DNA of 64,000 nucleotides, taken from contig NZ_FNYS01000001.1 of NCBI RefSeq assembly GCF_900109075.1, forward strand, positions 248,001-312,000. The letters run 5' to 3'. Positions 1-10,078 of this stretch are shown here, piece by piece. This DNA is from Myroides marinus (GTDB taxonomy: Bacteria; Bacteroidota; Bacteroidia; Flavobacteriales; Flavobacteriaceae). The position numbers and the translations under genes are program-made. The notes beneath the pieces were generated by a model. The model was not told where the DNA came from and made no database searches. It was given only the letters and a program-made list of their open reading frames with translations. The number at the start of each line of letters is the position of its first letter. Positions within the stretch are counted from its first letter, which is position 1.

Positions 1-735
1 AACGTCTTCAGAATTATATTTCTTATACTCTTCATAGTACAACTTACCACATTGCCAAATGATTTGTATATTCTTATTTCTCAGTTCTTCTATGTTCTTC
101 TCAATTAATTGATTTATTCTACGAGCACCTAAACTTCCTCCTAGTACTAAAAGAATTGGTCGATCACTATCTAATCCAAATACTTCTATTCCTTCTTCTC
201 TATTAGCTCCAACGTTCAATAAATCATTTCTTACTGGGTTACCAGTTTTGACAATTTTCTCCTTTGGAAAAAATCTTTCCAAATTGTCATAAGCAACACA
301 TACTCTATTCGCCTTTTTCCCTAATAACTTATTAGTTATTCCTGGAAAAGAATTTTGTTCTTGTATTAATGTAGGTATGCTCATACTTGCTGCTACCTTG
401 ACAACAGCTCCACTAGCAAACCCACCAGTTCCAATAACCACATCAGGTTTAAACTGTTTAATTATTTTTTTTGATTTCCATAAACTACTTATAAGCTTAA
501 ATGGAAACGCTAAATTATCAATAGTCAATTTCCTTTGGATACCTGATATCCATAAACCCTCTATTTTATAACCTGCTTGTGGCACCTTCTGCATTTCCAT
601 CTTATCCTCTGCTCCTACGAACAGAATTTCCGCATCTGCATATCTTGCTTTAATTTCATTAGCGATAGCGATAGCTGGATAAATATGTCCTCCTGTACCT
701 CCTCCACTTAATATAACTCTCGGTGCACGTTTCAT
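1..735 (-). CDS. murG: MurG, UDP-GlcNAc:lipid I GlcNAc transferase (3' end outside window)
   Basis: MurG adds GlcNAc to lipid I on the cytoplasmic face of the membrane, giving lipid II. The frame is open from an ATG at 735 down to base 1, so 245 codons are visible of the roughly 360 usual for the family; the C-terminal third lies outside the window. Residues 10-18 read SGGGTGGHI, the glycine-rich loop typical of MurG, and a TGGFASG loop and a QEQNSFPG segment follow, all family hallmarks. It lies 17 bp downstream of ftsW and is the last visible gene of the dcw operon. The start is well supported because the motif falls at the expected distance from the N terminus. Confidence 0.95.
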   Translation of the reverse strand, partial: MKRAPRVILSGGGTGGHIYPAIAIANEIKARYADAEILFVGAEDKMEMQKVPQAGYKIEGLWISGIQRKLTIDNLAFPFKLISSLWKSKKIIKQFKPDVVIGTGGFASGAVVKVAASMSIPTLIQEQNSFPGITNKLLGKKANRVCVAYDNLERFFPKEKIVKTGNPVRNDLLNVGANREEGIEVFGLDSDRPILLVLGGSLGARRINQLIEKNIEELRNKNIQIIWQCGKLYYEEYKKYNSEDV

Positions 736-752
736 TTATGTAATTCTTTATT

Positions 753-1991
753 CTAATTAGCTAATCCTTGTTCTTGTCTAATTTCATTTATCCTCTTTAG
801 TTCCTCCTGCATTCGTTCTTCTTCCTCTAATCTTTCCATCTCTTGTTTTTGTATTTCTTGTTCTTTCTTAGTCACACTTAATATAACTCCTAAAGAAACA
901 CAAGTCATCCAAATAGAGGTTCCTCCACTACTAATCAAAGGCAAGGTCTGTCCTGTAGTTGGCAATAGTGATACAGCCACTCCCATATTAATCAAAGCCT
1001 GGGATATAAAATAAATCCCTAATCCTATCACTAGTAATTTCCCAAACAATGTTGGTGCCTTATGAGCTGCAATCAAGAATCTAAAGAACAAATACAAATA
1101 CAAAAACAGTATTGTCAAGCCTCCTAATAATCCATACTCTTCAACAATAATAGCGTAGATAAAATCCGAAGATGACTGTGGCAAAAAGTTCTTCTGAATA
1201 CTCTTACCAGGTCCCTTACCAAACAAGCCACCAGATGCTATCGCAATCTTAGCATTATCAACTTGATATAAATCCTTACCACCTTCATCTGCATTGGCAA
1301 AACGATCTATACGACTAATCCAAGTATCTACACGATTAGGCATAGTACCTTCTGGTAAAGTTTTAGCAGCTAAGACAAACAAAGCAACAAATGCAATACC
1401 AGCAAACCCTATAGCTAAAAGATACTTCCAGGGATACTTCCCTATAAATGCTAAACCAACAACCATCAAGAAAATAATCGCTGCAGTAGAGAAGTTAGCT
1501 GGTAAAATAAGTCCTACAACTATCACTACAGGCAACCACAACTCCAACGCTGATGGCCAAAACTCCACTTTCTTATCTTGTATACTAACGAGATACTGTG
1601 CTACATAAGCTAACAAAACAATAGCTGCAATAGCCGATGGCTGTATTTGCACAAAGCCAATATCTAACCATCTACTTGCATTAGCCCCTCCAATCGTTTT
1701 CCCTTGTATTAGAGTAAAAAACAACAGAACGATAGCTACAGGCATCATTAATATAGCTATTGATCGAAAATATCTATACTCAAGTCTATGAACTAAATAC
1801 AATAGTGTAAAACCAACAGATAAATGAAAAAAATGCTTAAACAGATAAGAGAAGGTAGATTTACCTGTTCCTACAGTATACACCAAGTTAGTACTTGCAC
1901 TATAAACAGGTACAAACGAAAATAAGGCCAGCAAAAAAATCACTGTCCATATATGTTTGTCTCCATATAAATGTGCTACTAACTTTTTCAT
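753..1991 (-). CDS. ftsW: FtsW, SEDS-family septal peptidoglycan polymerase
   Basis: This is an integral membrane protein of 412 residues with about ten hydrophobic segments. It belongs to the SEDS family (FtsW/RodA/SpoVE), whose members polymerise glycan strands from lipid II at the septum together with a class B penicillin-binding protein. The conserved C-terminal loop PTTGQTLPLISSGGTS is present near residue 350. After the last membrane segment comes a highly charged Glu/Lys/Arg-rich tail of about 40 residues, probably a cytoplasmic helix or coiled coil. Position between murD and murG in the dcw cluster favours FtsW over RodA. Confidence 0.93.
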   Translation of the reverse strand: MKKLVAHLYGDKHIWTVIFLLALFSFVPVYSASTNLVYTVGTGKSTFSYLFKHFFHLSVGFTLLYLVHRLEYRYFRSIAILMMPVAIVLLFFTLIQGKTIGGANASRWLDIGFVQIQPSAIAAIVLLAYVAQYLVSIQDKKVEFWPSALELWLPVVIVVGLILPANFSTAAIIFLMVVGLAFIGKYPWKYLLAIGFAGIAFVALFVLAAKTLPEGTMPNRVDTWISRIDRFANADEGGKDLYQVDNAKIAIASGGLFGKGPGKSIQKNFLPQSSSDFIYAIIVEEYGLLGGLTILFLYLYLFFRFLIAAHKAPTLFGKLLVIGLGIYFISQALINMGVAVSLLPTTGQTLPLISSGGTSIWMTCVSLGVILSVTKKEQEIQKQEMERLEEEERMQEELKRINEIRQEQGLAN

Positions 1992-1996
1992 TTTAT

Positions 1997-3328
1997 CTAT
2001 AGATTATTCACTTCAGCTTTAAACTGATGTCCTCTATCTTCATAATTTTTAAACAAATCAAAACTTGCACAAGCTGGTGATAACAATACTGTATCTCCAC
2101 TCTCTGCTAAGCGTTGAGCCATTTTAACAGCATCAGCCATACTCTGCACTTCGATTAATGTATCTACCACAGATTCGTAAGCTGCTTTTATCTTAGAATT
2201 ATCAACTCCTAAACAAACAATGCTCTTAACTTTCTCTCGAACCAAAGGCATTAATTCATCATAATCGTTTCCTTTATCTACACCTCCTACTATCCATACT
2301 GTTGGAGTCTTCATACTCTCTAATGCAAAAAAAGTAGCATTGACATTAGTCGCTTTAGAATCGTTGATATACTGAACATTCTCCACCTTCATTACTTTCT
2401 CTAAACGGTGTTCAGCTCCTTGAAAATCAGATAAACTTTCACGAATACTTTGCTTTCTAATTCTCTTTAACTGCGCTACAGCAGTTGCAGCCATAGCATT
2501 CTTAACATTGTGCTTTCCTTCTATCCCAAGCTCACTTATAGGCAATACAACAGTTTCTTTATCCATCGCTACTACAATATTTTGCCCTTCTAGATATGCT
2601 CCATATTCTAACTTTTTAGAAATTGAGAATGGAACTTTCTTAGCGGCAGTTTTATTATTAGTTAACCAACGTTGAATCTCGACATCATCATAATCATAGA
2701 TTAGATAATCATCTTTTGTCTGATTCATTGTAATTCTAAACTTAGCATTGATATAATTCTCATATTTATAATCATATCTATCCAAGTGATCTGGGCTAAT
2801 ATTAGTAATAACAGCAATATGAGGTCTATACTTGCGTATGCCATCTAATTGAAAACTACTCAATTCTAAAACATAACACTTCTCTGGGTTAACAGCTACC
2901 TGTTTAGCATAGCTTTCCCCTATATTCCCTCCTATTCCGACATTTAACCCTCCTTTACTTAGTAAGTGATAAGTCAACATCGTTGTTGTTGTTTTTCCAT
3001 TACTACCAGTTATAGCAACAGATGGCTCTGTATTAAAAGTATAAGCAAACTCTATTTCTGATATCACATCAATATCATTAGCCAATATCTTTTGTATTAT
3101 AGCTACTTTGTCTGGTATACCAGGACTTTTCACCACTATATTTCCACTTAATATTTCTGATTCTGTGTGTTTACCCTCTTCCCAACGTATGTCAAATTCA
3201 TTCAAGATAGCCTTATACTTGTCGCTAATCATTCCAAAATCTGATACGAATACTTCATAACCTTTAGCCTTTGCTAACACAGCAGTTCCTACACCACTCT
3301 CTCCTGCGCCTAATACAATCACTTTCAT
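1997..3328 (-). CDS. murD: MurD, UDP-MurNAc-L-Ala:D-Glu ligase
   Basis: This cytoplasmic Mur ligase adds D-glutamate to UDP-MurNAc-L-alanine using ATP. The protein of 443 residues has the three-domain layout: an N-terminal Rossmann-like domain starting GAGESGVG at residues 7-14, a central ATPase with the P-loop GSNGKTTTT near residue 108, and a C-terminal ligase domain containing NDSKATN, the typical MurD motif with the ATP/Mg-binding residues. It is 1 bp from mraY and 5 bp from ftsW, so it is translated from the dcw transcript. Confidence 0.96.
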   Translation of the reverse strand: MKVIVLGAGESGVGTAVLAKAKGYEVFVSDFGMISDKYKAILNEFDIRWEEGKHTESEILSGNIVVKSPGIPDKVAIIQKILANDIDVISEIEFAYTFNTEPSVAITGSNGKTTTTMLTYHLLSKGGLNVGIGGNIGESYAKQVAVNPEKCYVLELSSFQLDGIRKYRPHIAVITNISPDHLDRYDYKYENYINAKFRITMNQTKDDYLIYDYDDVEIQRWLTNNKTAAKKVPFSISKKLEYGAYLEGQNIVVAMDKETVVLPISELGIEGKHNVKNAMAATAVAQLKRIRKQSIRESLSDFQGAEHRLEKVMKVENVQYINDSKATNVNATFFALESMKTPTVWIVGGVDKGNDYDELMPLVREKVKSIVCLGVDNSKIKAAYESVVDTLIEVQSMADAVKMAQRLAESGDTVLLSPACASFDLFKNYEDRGHQFKAEVNNL

Positions 3329-3329
3329 A

Positions 3330-4541
3330 CTATCTAATTTTTAGAGAAACAATACAGAATATTCCTAATAGTATTCCTATAATCCAAAAACGAGTAACAA
3401 TCTTACTCTCATGATATCCTTTCTTCTGAAAATGGTGATGAAGAGGAGACATTAAGAATATCCTTCTTCCTTCTCCAAATCTCTTTTTCGTGTATTTAAA
3501 ATAAGCTACCTGCAATACCACAGATAGGTTCTCTGCTAAGAATATTCCACATAAAACTGGAATAATCAACTCTTTACGAACCGCGATAGCCAATACAGCG
3601 ATAATACCCCCAATTGTCAAACTTCCCGTATCTCCCATAAATACCTGAGCAGGGTATGTATTATACCATAAGAACCCAATCAATGCTCCCATAAAGGAGG
3701 CTATAAACACCGTCATCTCTCCCGAATGAGGAATATACATTACATTCAAATACGTAGATAAAATCACGTTACCCGAAATAAACGCAAAAATTCCCAACAC
3801 AAAAGTTGAGATTGCAGATGTCCCGGCGGCTAATCCATCGATACCATCTGTAAGGTTAGCTCCATTTGATACTGCTGTAACAATAAATATTACAATAGGT
3901 ATAAATATCAGCCATGTATATTTTTCGGCTCCTTCACCCATCCAACTAATCAAAATAGAATAGTCGAACTCATTATCTTTTAAGAAAGGAATAGTCGTTG
4001 CTGTCGATTTTACATCATACTTACTAGCAACTTCTTCTACTAAAACGCGATTCGCAGGCATCTCTCTTACTGTAACACTTGGGCTAAAATAAAGAACTGA
4101 ACCTACGATAAGCCCTAGACCTACTTGACCGATTACTTTAAATCTTCCTTTTAATCCTTCTTTATCTTTTCTCTTCATTTTTAGATAATCATCTAAAAAC
4201 CCGATAGCTCCCATCCACACTGTAGTTAATAACAATAATAACACATATGTATTATCAAGTTTAGCAAACAACAATACTGGAATTAACGTAGCTACGATAA
4301 TAATAATACCTCCCATTGTAGGTGTTCCTGCTTTCTCCTTTTGCCCTTCTAATCCAAGCTCACGAACAGTTTCACCAATCTGCATTTTATGTAAAAACTT
4401 AATAATTTTCTTACCATAGATGATTGATATCAACAATGAGAAAATCATTGCCATACCAGAACGGAACGTGATGTAGTGAAACATTCCCGCTCCTGGAATT
4501 TTGAAATATTCATCTAAGTATTCGAATAAATTATATAACAT
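3330..4541 (-). CDS. mraY: MraY, phospho-MurNAc-pentapeptide translocase
   Basis: MraY transfers phospho-MurNAc-pentapeptide from UDP to undecaprenyl phosphate, giving lipid I. The 403-residue protein is a polytopic membrane enzyme. Visible family motifs are GTPTMGG near residue 73, the [14 protein letters not shown] cytoplasmic loop, [12 protein letters not shown] with the catalytic aspartates, and [11 protein letters not shown] with the histidine cluster near residue 365. The length is somewhat above the E. coli 360, as is usual in Bacteroidota, which have an insertion in a loop (around residues 160-200 here). Confidence 0.96.
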   Translation of the reverse strand: MLYNLFEYLDEYFKIPGAGMFHYITFRSGMAMIFSLLISIIYGKKIIKFLHKMQIGETVRELGLEGQKEKAGTPTMGGIIIIVATLIPVLLFAKLDNTYVLLLLLTTVWMGAIGFLDDYLKMKRKDKEGLKGRFKVIGQVGLGLIVGSVLYFSPSVTVREMPANRVLVEEVASKYDVKSTATTIPFLKDNEFDYSILISWMGEGAEKYTWLIFIPIVIFIVTAVSNGANLTDGIDGLAAGTSAISTFVLGIFAFISGNVILSTYLNVMYIPHSGEMTVFIASFMGALIGFLWYNTYPAQVFMGDTGSLTIGGIIAVLAIAVRKELIIPVLCGIFLAENLSVVLQVAYFKYTKKRFGEGRRIFLMSPLHHHFQKKGYHESKIVTRFWIIGILLGIFCIVSLKIR

Positions 4542-4560
4542 ACTTTTAATCTCCCTTAAT

Positions 4561-6018
4561 CTATTGTTCTAAAAATTCAGTTACAATCTCTAAATCATTA
4601 AAATGATTTCTTACACCTTTAATCTCTTGGTAAGTCTCATGTCCTTTACCAGCAATTAAAATAATGTCACCTGCTTCAGCTTGTTGACAAGCTAATTTGA
4701 TAGCTTGTTTACGATCCTCTACTACTACAGTCTTCATCGTGTTCTGAGGCTCTACCCCTCTTTCCATTTCCTCTAAAATCACATTAGGATCTTCGAATCT
4801 AGGATTATCAGACGTAAATATTACTTTATTACTTAATTCTGATGCTATCTGAGCCATTTCAGGTCTCTTTGTTTTATCTCTATTCCCTCCACACCCTACT
4901 ACTGTTATCAATTTCTCATTGAAAGTTCGAATAGAATTTATTGTATCGATTACATTTTTTAATGCATCAGGTGTATGTGCATAGTCTACAATAGCAGTGA
5001 CTTTTTTAGAAGAAACCACATATTGAAATCTTCCTGCTACACTTGTTAACTTACTAACCTCCAAAAGAGCTTGTTCTTCATCTACTCCTAATTGTACTGC
5101 TGCGCCATAAACAGCTAATAAATTTGAAGCATTAAAAGCACCTATTAATTGTACCCAGATTTCACGTTGATTAATTTTCATCAACATCCCTGAGAACTGA
5201 CTCTCTAATACTTCACCTTTAAAATCTGCTACATTCTTTAATGCATAGGTCTTAATTAAAGCTTTTGTATTTTGAGTCATTATCAATCCATTCTTGTCAT
5301 CAGCATTAGTCACAGCAAACGCTTTGTTTCCTAATTGATCAAAGAACATCTTTTTTGCATTTCTATATTCAGCAAATGTCTTGTGATAATCTAGGTGATC
5401 ATGAGTTAAGTTCGTAAATATACCCCCATCAAACTCTAAACTATGTGTACGCATCTGAACAATACCATGCGAGCTCACTTCCATAAAGCAATACTCACAA
5501 CCTGCTTCAACCATCTCATTTAAATAATGATTAATAGTCAATGAGTCTGGCGTTGTATGTGTAGCATTATATGCTATATCTCCTACCTTAATAATAACTG
5601 TAGATAATAGACCTGCTTCATAACCTAAATTTCTAAACATTGTATATAACAATGTTGCTATAGTTGTCTTACCATTAGTACCTGTTACACCTACTAATTT
5701 CAACTTAGATGAAGGGTTATCATAATAATTACTAGCTGCTATAGCTAATGCCTTATTACTGTCTTCTACCAATACATAAGTAACTCCCTTTACTAGCTCC
5801 TCTGGCATCTGTTCACAGATTACTGCTGTAGCTCCATCTTTAATAGCTTGACTAATATAATCATGGCCATTAACAACAGTACCTGGGATAGCTACGAATA
5901 GGGTATTCTCTGAAACCTCACGTGAATCAAATGCAATCTTGTCTATAGCTAGGTCTAAATCACCACCTACTACAGATATCATTTTTGCTGATTGTAATAA
6001 TTCGTTTAACTTTTTCAC
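4561..6018 (-). CDS. murE: MurE, UDP-MurNAc-tripeptide synthetase (meso-DAP type)
   Basis: MurE adds the third amino acid of the peptidoglycan stem peptide. The 485-residue protein shows the N-terminal UDP-substrate domain, the ATPase loop [15 protein letters not shown] near residue 112, and the C-terminal domain with the motif [13 protein letters not shown] at this site is the known signature of enzymes that use meso-diaminopimelate rather than lysine, so the wall is inferred to be the A1-gamma type. The start codon overlaps the ftsI stop by 4 bp, indicating translational coupling. Confidence 0.96.
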   Translation of the reverse strand: MKKLNELLQSAKMISVVGGDLDLAIDKIAFDSREVSENTLFVAIPGTVVNGHDYISQAIKDGATAVICEQMPEELVKGVTYVLVEDSNKALAIAASNYYDNPSSKLKLVGVTGTNGKTTIATLLYTMFRNLGYEAGLLSTVIIKVGDIAYNATHTTPDSLTINHYLNEMVEAGCEYCFMEVSSHGIVQMRTHSLEFDGGIFTNLTHDHLDYHKTFAEYRNAKKMFFDQLGNKAFAVTNADDKNGLIMTQNTKALIKTYALKNVADFKGEVLESQFSGMLMKINQREIWVQLIGAFNASNLLAVYGAAVQLGVDEEQALLEVSKLTSVAGRFQYVVSSKKVTAIVDYAHTPDALKNVIDTINSIRTFNEKLITVVGCGGNRDKTKRPEMAQIASELSNKVIFTSDNPRFEDPNVILEEMERGVEPQNTMKTVVVEDRKQAIKLACQQAEAGDIILIAGKGHETYQEIKGVRNHFNDLEIVTEFLEQ

Positions 6019-8018
6019 GATAGTTCTAATACTACTTTTTGATTTCTAATTATTTTCTGACCCGCTATAATAGACTGAGTCTTTATTTTTCCAATTCCTT
6101 TAATTTCAACTTTCAAGCCTAAATTTTCTAATAATGGAACTGCATCCATTGCATACATTCCTCTTACATCAGGCATGATATCCACACTCTCATTTACTTT
6201 ATCAGAGTATGTGTTATAACTAGCTCTTACATTAGATGGTACCGCATTTATATTGCTTAAGCTAGTAGTCGTAGGCACATCAGTATATATCTTCTGTGCG
6301 ATACGTTTAAATACTGGACCAGACACATCTGCCCCATAATAACTCTTCGTTCTATCTGGTTTATGTATAATAACTATACACGAATATTTAGGATTATCTA
6401 TAGGAAAGTATCCCGCAAATGAAGACGAATAATACATATCCTTTCCTTTGCCCTTTCCATAGTTCACCTGAGCCGTCCCTGTCTTACCTGCCATAGAAAA
6501 ATTAGGAGAACTCAGCTTCTTCCCTGTTCCCTTCTTTACTACATTTGCAAGTACAGCTTGTACTTGATCGATAACTTCTGGTGACGCTATCTGAGGATTA
6601 ATAACCTCTGGCTCAAACTTCACCACAGTCTTATTAAACTCTTTTACCTCTGATACGAACATTGGTTTTACCATCACACCATCATTAGCCACTGCATTAT
6701 ATAACATCAATGTATGTAAAGGTGTTATAGATACCCCGTATCCAAAAGCCATCCATGGCAATGCTAATCCACTCCATCCCTTCTTACCTGGTTTTGGCAT
6801 GTATGGCACTCCACCTCCTTTAATAGGTATATCAACAGCTTTGTCTAATCCTAGTGAACTTAGATAATTAGTAAACTCACTTGGTTTATCTTTAAACCCT
6901 TCATTTACAGCTTGTGTTATAACTGTATTAGACGAAACCTCAATACCTCTAGCTAGTGAAATCTTACCATAGCCACCCCATTTAGAATCGCGAACTCTAG
7001 CATTGTAAAACTTCACAACCCCATCATTAGTATCGTAAATTCTAGCTGTATCACTTTTTTTCTTTTCTAGCAACGCCAATAACGATGCCAATTTAAATGT
7101 AGACCCAGGTTCATGTCTTTCTCCTACAGCATAATTAATAGTTTCATAATAATTACCACTTTCAGATCTACCTAAATTAGAAATAGCACGTATAGCTCCA
7201 GTTTGTACTTCCATTACTACTACACATCCATGATCTGCACTATAGTACTCCAACTGCTTTAAAAGAGCGTGGTGAGCGATATCTTGGATATACACATCTA
7301 TAGTAGATACTACATCTTGCCCATCGATAGGTTCTATCTCATTCTCATCATTAATTGGTTTCCATTGATCCTTACCTAAACTTTGCATTTTACGTCGACC
7401 ATCGATACCACTTAAATAAGAAGTAAACGCTCCTTCTATACCAACTCTACTATATGTATTATCCTCATTCTTTCTCTCATACCCTATGGTACGCTGAGCG
7501 ATTTTCCCAATTGGATGTTGTCTAATTGTTTTTTGAAGAGAAATAATACCTCCTTTATAAGGACCTCTTTTAAACAGAGGAAAGCTTTTCACACGCACAT
7601 ACTGTGTGTAACTTAAGTCCCTTGCAATAAACACATATCGACTTCCATTCTTCCTTGCCTTTCTAAGCATATTTTCATAATAGCTAGAAGGCTTATTAAA
7701 CATCACTCCTAAAGAATCAGACAATGGCTTTACATTATCATAAAAATCTTTCTCACTTGGAGCCAAACCATCAAAACGAATTTCAAAGACCGGAACAGAA
7801 GTTGCTAATAAACTCCCATCTGACGAATACACATTCCCTCTATTAGCAGGGATGTCCTCTATCTTTATTCTAGTTTTATCTTGTGCCTTTTCTCTTAACT
7901 CTTTTCCTTCTATCCCTTGGATTTGAACCAAACGATAAATTATCCCTCCAGCAAACAGTAAAACCACAGCAGAGATAAGATATATATTCACATAAATATT
8001 TTTATTATTTAGCGCCAT
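6015..8018 (-). CDS. ftsI: FtsI/PBP3, septal transpeptidase with PASTA domain
   Basis: This class B penicillin-binding protein cross-links septal peptidoglycan in the periplasm. The 667-residue protein has an N-terminal membrane anchor (residues about 10-30), a PBP dimerisation domain, then the transpeptidase domain with the catalytic SxxK (GSTFKLAS, near residue 305), SSN and KTGTAQ motifs in order. A PASTA domain follows at the C terminus (from MPDVRGMYA near residue 613), which is common in Bacteroidota FtsI but absent in E. coli. It overlaps ftsL by 10 bp and murE by 4 bp. Confidence 0.95.
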   Translation of the reverse strand: MALNNKNIYVNIYLISAVVLLFAGGIIYRLVQIQGIEGKELREKAQDKTRIKIEDIPANRGNVYSSDGSLLATSVPVFEIRFDGLAPSEKDFYDNVKPLSDSLGVMFNKPSSYYENMLRKARKNGSRYVFIARDLSYTQYVRVKSFPLFKRGPYKGGIISLQKTIRQHPIGKIAQRTIGYERKNEDNTYSRVGIEGAFTSYLSGIDGRRKMQSLGKDQWKPINDENEIEPIDGQDVVSTIDVYIQDIAHHALLKQLEYYSADHGCVVVMEVQTGAIRAISNLGRSESGNYYETINYAVGERHEPGSTFKLASLLALLEKKKSDTARIYDTNDGVVKFYNARVRDSKWGGYGKISLARGIEVSSNTVITQAVNEGFKDKPSEFTNYLSSLGLDKAVDIPIKGGGVPYMPKPGKKGWSGLALPWMAFGYGVSITPLHTLMLYNAVANDGVMVKPMFVSEVKEFNKTVVKFEPEVINPQIASPEVIDQVQAVLANVVKKGTGKKLSSPNFSMAGKTGTAQVNYGKGKGKDMYYSSSFAGYFPIDNPKYSCIVIIHKPDRTKSYYGADVSGPVFKRIAQKIYTDVPTTTSLSNINAVPSNVRASYNTYSDKVNESVDIMPDVRGMYAMDAVPLLENLGLKVEIKGIGKIKTQSIIAGQKIIRNQKVVLELS

Positions 8019-8368
8019 AACTTATCCCAAAAACTTTCTTTTGTTACTTCTTCTGTTACTTTAATCTTTGTCGCTGGTATCTCTGATGGAAATATCCCAT
8101 CTTCTTCCAAATTCTTGGTAATAGTAGATTCCATCTTTAACTCCATCAACTCTGATCGCGTATCCACAAATTCCGCTCGCAACATTTTAACTTCGTGAGT
8201 TAATTTTGCAATTTTGAATACCTTCGATTCATACGACTGTGTATTCCCAATTAACAACAAACTCAAAATGATAACATAAATAATAAATGCCCAAGTCTTT
8301 GCCGAGTTCTCATTTACGAGAATCTTAGCTTTAATTATATCTCCTGGACTACTTACTTTGTTTTTCAT
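8009..8368 (-). CDS. ftsL: FtsL-like divisome protein
   Basis: A small bitopic protein of 119 residues with a cytoplasmic N terminus, one membrane segment at about residues 25-45 and a heptad-like periplasmic helix (KIAKLTHEVKMLRAEFVDTRSELMELKMES). This matches the FtsL topology rather than any sequence motif, and the place between rsmH and ftsI is the expected one for FtsL. It ends in KLWR. It overlaps rsmH by 4 bp and ftsI by 10 bp. Function as a divisome scaffold with FtsB/FtsQ is inferred from family and context. Confidence 0.85.
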   Translation of the reverse strand: MKNKVSSPGDIIKAKILVNENSAKTWAFIIYVIILSLLLIGNTQSYESKVFKIAKLTHEVKMLRAEFVDTRSELMELKMESTITKNLEEDGIFPSEIPATKIKVTEEVTKESFWDKLWR

Positions 8369-9279
8369 TTTTTCTCAGCTATTCTCAATTTTGCAGAACG
8401 TGCCCTGTTATTTACTGCTATTTCTTCATCAGTTGGCAATATTAACTTGCCAAGCTGCTTCATCGGAACTTCAAATCTTCCAAAGAAATCCTTTTCAGGT
8501 TCTCCTTCGAACATTCCATTCTTCATAAAACGTTTTACTAAACGATCTTCTAACGAATGGTATGAAATAATACTTAAGCGACCTTCTGGTTTTAATACCT
8601 CAAGACTCTGCATCAACATTTCCTTAAGCACATCCATCTCCTGATTTACCTCAATACGAATTGCTTGATAAATCTGAGCTAGTATCTTCGCACTCTTGTG
8701 AGCGGGTAAAAATCTAGCTAATACTATTTTTAATTCATCAGTATTCTTAATTGGTGCTTCAGCTCTAGCTTTTACAATTGTATTAGCGATAGAACCAGCA
8801 TTCTTAAGCTCCCCATACATGTAGAACATATTTCTTAAGTCTGCCTCTTCATATTCATTTACCACATTAAATGCAGACACATCTCCAGACTGACTCATAC
8901 GCATATCTAATTCACCATCAAAACGAGTAGAGAACCCTCTTTCAGGAACATCAAATTGATGTGATGACACACCCAAATCTCCTAAAACACCATCCACTTC
9001 CTTTACTCCATGAAAACGCAAATAGCGTTTTAGATATCTAAAATTCTGATTAATCAGTGTAAATCTAGGATCATCTATGGCATTAGCTAACGCATCCTCA
9101 TCTTGATCAAAAGCAAACAACTTACCTTCACTCCCTAAACGACTAAGTATCTCACGAGAATGACCTCCTCCTCCAAATGTAACATCTACATAAACACCAT
9201 TCGGATCAGTTATTAATCCATCAATACTTTCCGTTAACAAAACGGGTCTGTGATAACCATATTCTTCTTTACTCATCAA
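8365..9279 (-). CDS. rsmH: RsmH (MraW), 16S rRNA m4C1402 methyltransferase
   Basis: RsmH methylates N4 of C1402 in 16S rRNA in the ribosomal P site. The 304-residue protein carries the SAM-binding motif DVTFGGGGHSREIL near residue 33, GVLGDLGVSSHQFD near residue 98, GFSTRFDGELDMRM and the C-terminal SYHSLEDRLVKRF, all diagnostic of the family. The start overlaps the end of mraZ by 11 bp. A second ATG lies one codon downstream, so the exact first residue is uncertain. Confidence 0.96.
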   Translation of the reverse strand: MMSKEEYGYHRPVLLTESIDGLITDPNGVYVDVTFGGGGHSREILSRLGSEGKLFAFDQDEDALANAIDDPRFTLINQNFRYLKRYLRFHGVKEVDGVLGDLGVSSHQFDVPERGFSTRFDGELDMRMSQSGDVSAFNVVNEYEEADLRNMFYMYGELKNAGSIANTIVKARAEAPIKNTDELKIVLARFLPAHKSAKILAQIYQAIRIEVNQEMDVLKEMLMQSLEVLKPEGRLSIISYHSLEDRLVKRFMKNGMFEGEPEKDFFGRFEVPMKQLGKLILPTDEEIAVNNRARSAKLRIAEKK

Positions 9280-9724
9280 AACTTATATTACTCATTACAT
9301 CCTGAGCCAACTCTCCAAAATCAAAATCATCTTCTTCAAGTGTTGCCTCATACATCTTCTTATCCCAAATTTCCATTATATTCACCTTTGACGAAAAGAC
9401 AAGATCTTTGCTTATCTGTGCAAAATCAATCAAATCCTTAGCAATCAAAAGACGTCCAGCATCATCGATATCTACATTCTTCACACCAGCCATAAATCGA
9501 CGAATAAAAGCATCATTCTTTTTATCAAAAGGATTCAACTTTCCTATTTTACTCATCATTTTCTCCCACTCTGCCATAGGCCATAACTCTAAACAGTGCT
9601 CAAAAACAGAACGTTTCAATACAAAACCATCAGCAATACCAGGCAACTGCTTCTTTAGAGAAGCAGGAACTAGCACCCTTCCTTTGGCGTCTATTTTGCA
9701 TTCATATGTCCCGATTATTGCCAT
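9269..9724 (-). CDS. mraZ: MraZ, dcw operon transcriptional regulator
   Basis: MraZ is a ring-forming DNA-binding protein of the SpoVT/AbrB fold that represses its own dcw operon by binding short direct repeats upstream of its gene. The 151-residue protein contains the two expected half-domains: the first begins GTYECKIDAKGRVLVPASLKKQL (Asp-Ala-Lys-Gly-Arg signature at residues 12-16) and the second contains VDIDDAGRLLIAKDL. It is the first gene of the operon, and a matching operator lies about 50 bp upstream (9772-9796). Confidence 0.96.
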   Translation of the reverse strand: MAIIGTYECKIDAKGRVLVPASLKKQLPGIADGFVLKRSVFEHCLELWPMAEWEKMMSKIGKLNPFDKKNDAFIRRFMAGVKNVDIDDAGRLLIAKDLIDFAQISKDLVFSSKVNIMEIWDKKMYEATLEEDDFDFGELAQDVMSNISFDE

Positions 9725-9752
9725 CTGTGTACACCTATAAATATAATCTTAG

Positions 9753-9778
9753 CAAATGTAGTCATTTTTTTACCACAA
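9753..9778 (-). promoter_or_regulatory. Candidate mraZ/dcw promoter
   Basis: On the minus strand TACATTTG (9760-9753) matches the Bacteroidota -7 element TAnnTTTG, and a TTG lies at 9778-9776. The spacing of 15 bp is shorter than the usual 17-23, so the -33 assignment is weak. The site is 28 bp upstream of mraZ and overlaps the MraZ boxes. The rest of the 354-bp gap to the divergent hydrolase gene is AT-rich and shows nothing else clear. Confidence 0.5.
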
Positions 9779-9796
9779 TTTACCACTTTTTCCCAC
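9772..9796 (-). promoter_or_regulatory. MraZ operator: three direct repeats with 10-bp period
   Basis: Read on the minus strand, three pentamers GTGGG, GTGGT and GTGGT lie at 9796-9792, 9786-9782 and 9776-9772, exactly 10 bp apart and separated by A/T-only pentamers. Tandem TGGGN boxes with 5-bp spacers are the known MraZ target in other bacteria, and the site is about 50 bp before mraZ. The last box overlaps the candidate -33 TTG of the mraZ promoter, which fits repression by occlusion. Binding itself is inferred. Confidence 0.8.
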
Positions 9797-10039
9797 TTTG
9801 TTAATAAGTTTTGAGTATTCCCCCTAATTAATCAAGAAAATAGGGTAATCGACTGAATTATAGCCCTTAATTTTGAATTACAATTCGCATTTTCAACTAG
9901 AGTTTTTACTCAAAAAAACACATTTATCAACCGAAATAAAATGTCAAAAACACCTAACAAAAACACACAGCAATAAATTAATTACAACCTTAGCATTAAA
10001 TTATTAGTTCTTTTAGAATATTTCTCATAGATAAAAGCG

Positions 10040-10047
10040 TATATTTG
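10040..10047 (+). promoter_or_regulatory. -7 element upstream of the hydrolase-engB pair
   Basis: TATATTTG is an exact TAnnTTTG match 31 bp before the ATG at 10079. No TTG is found at the expected -33 distance, so only half of the promoter is supported. Confidence 0.45.
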
Positions 10048-10078
10048 TGGGAATTTAAAAATCGCATTTAGAAACTAC

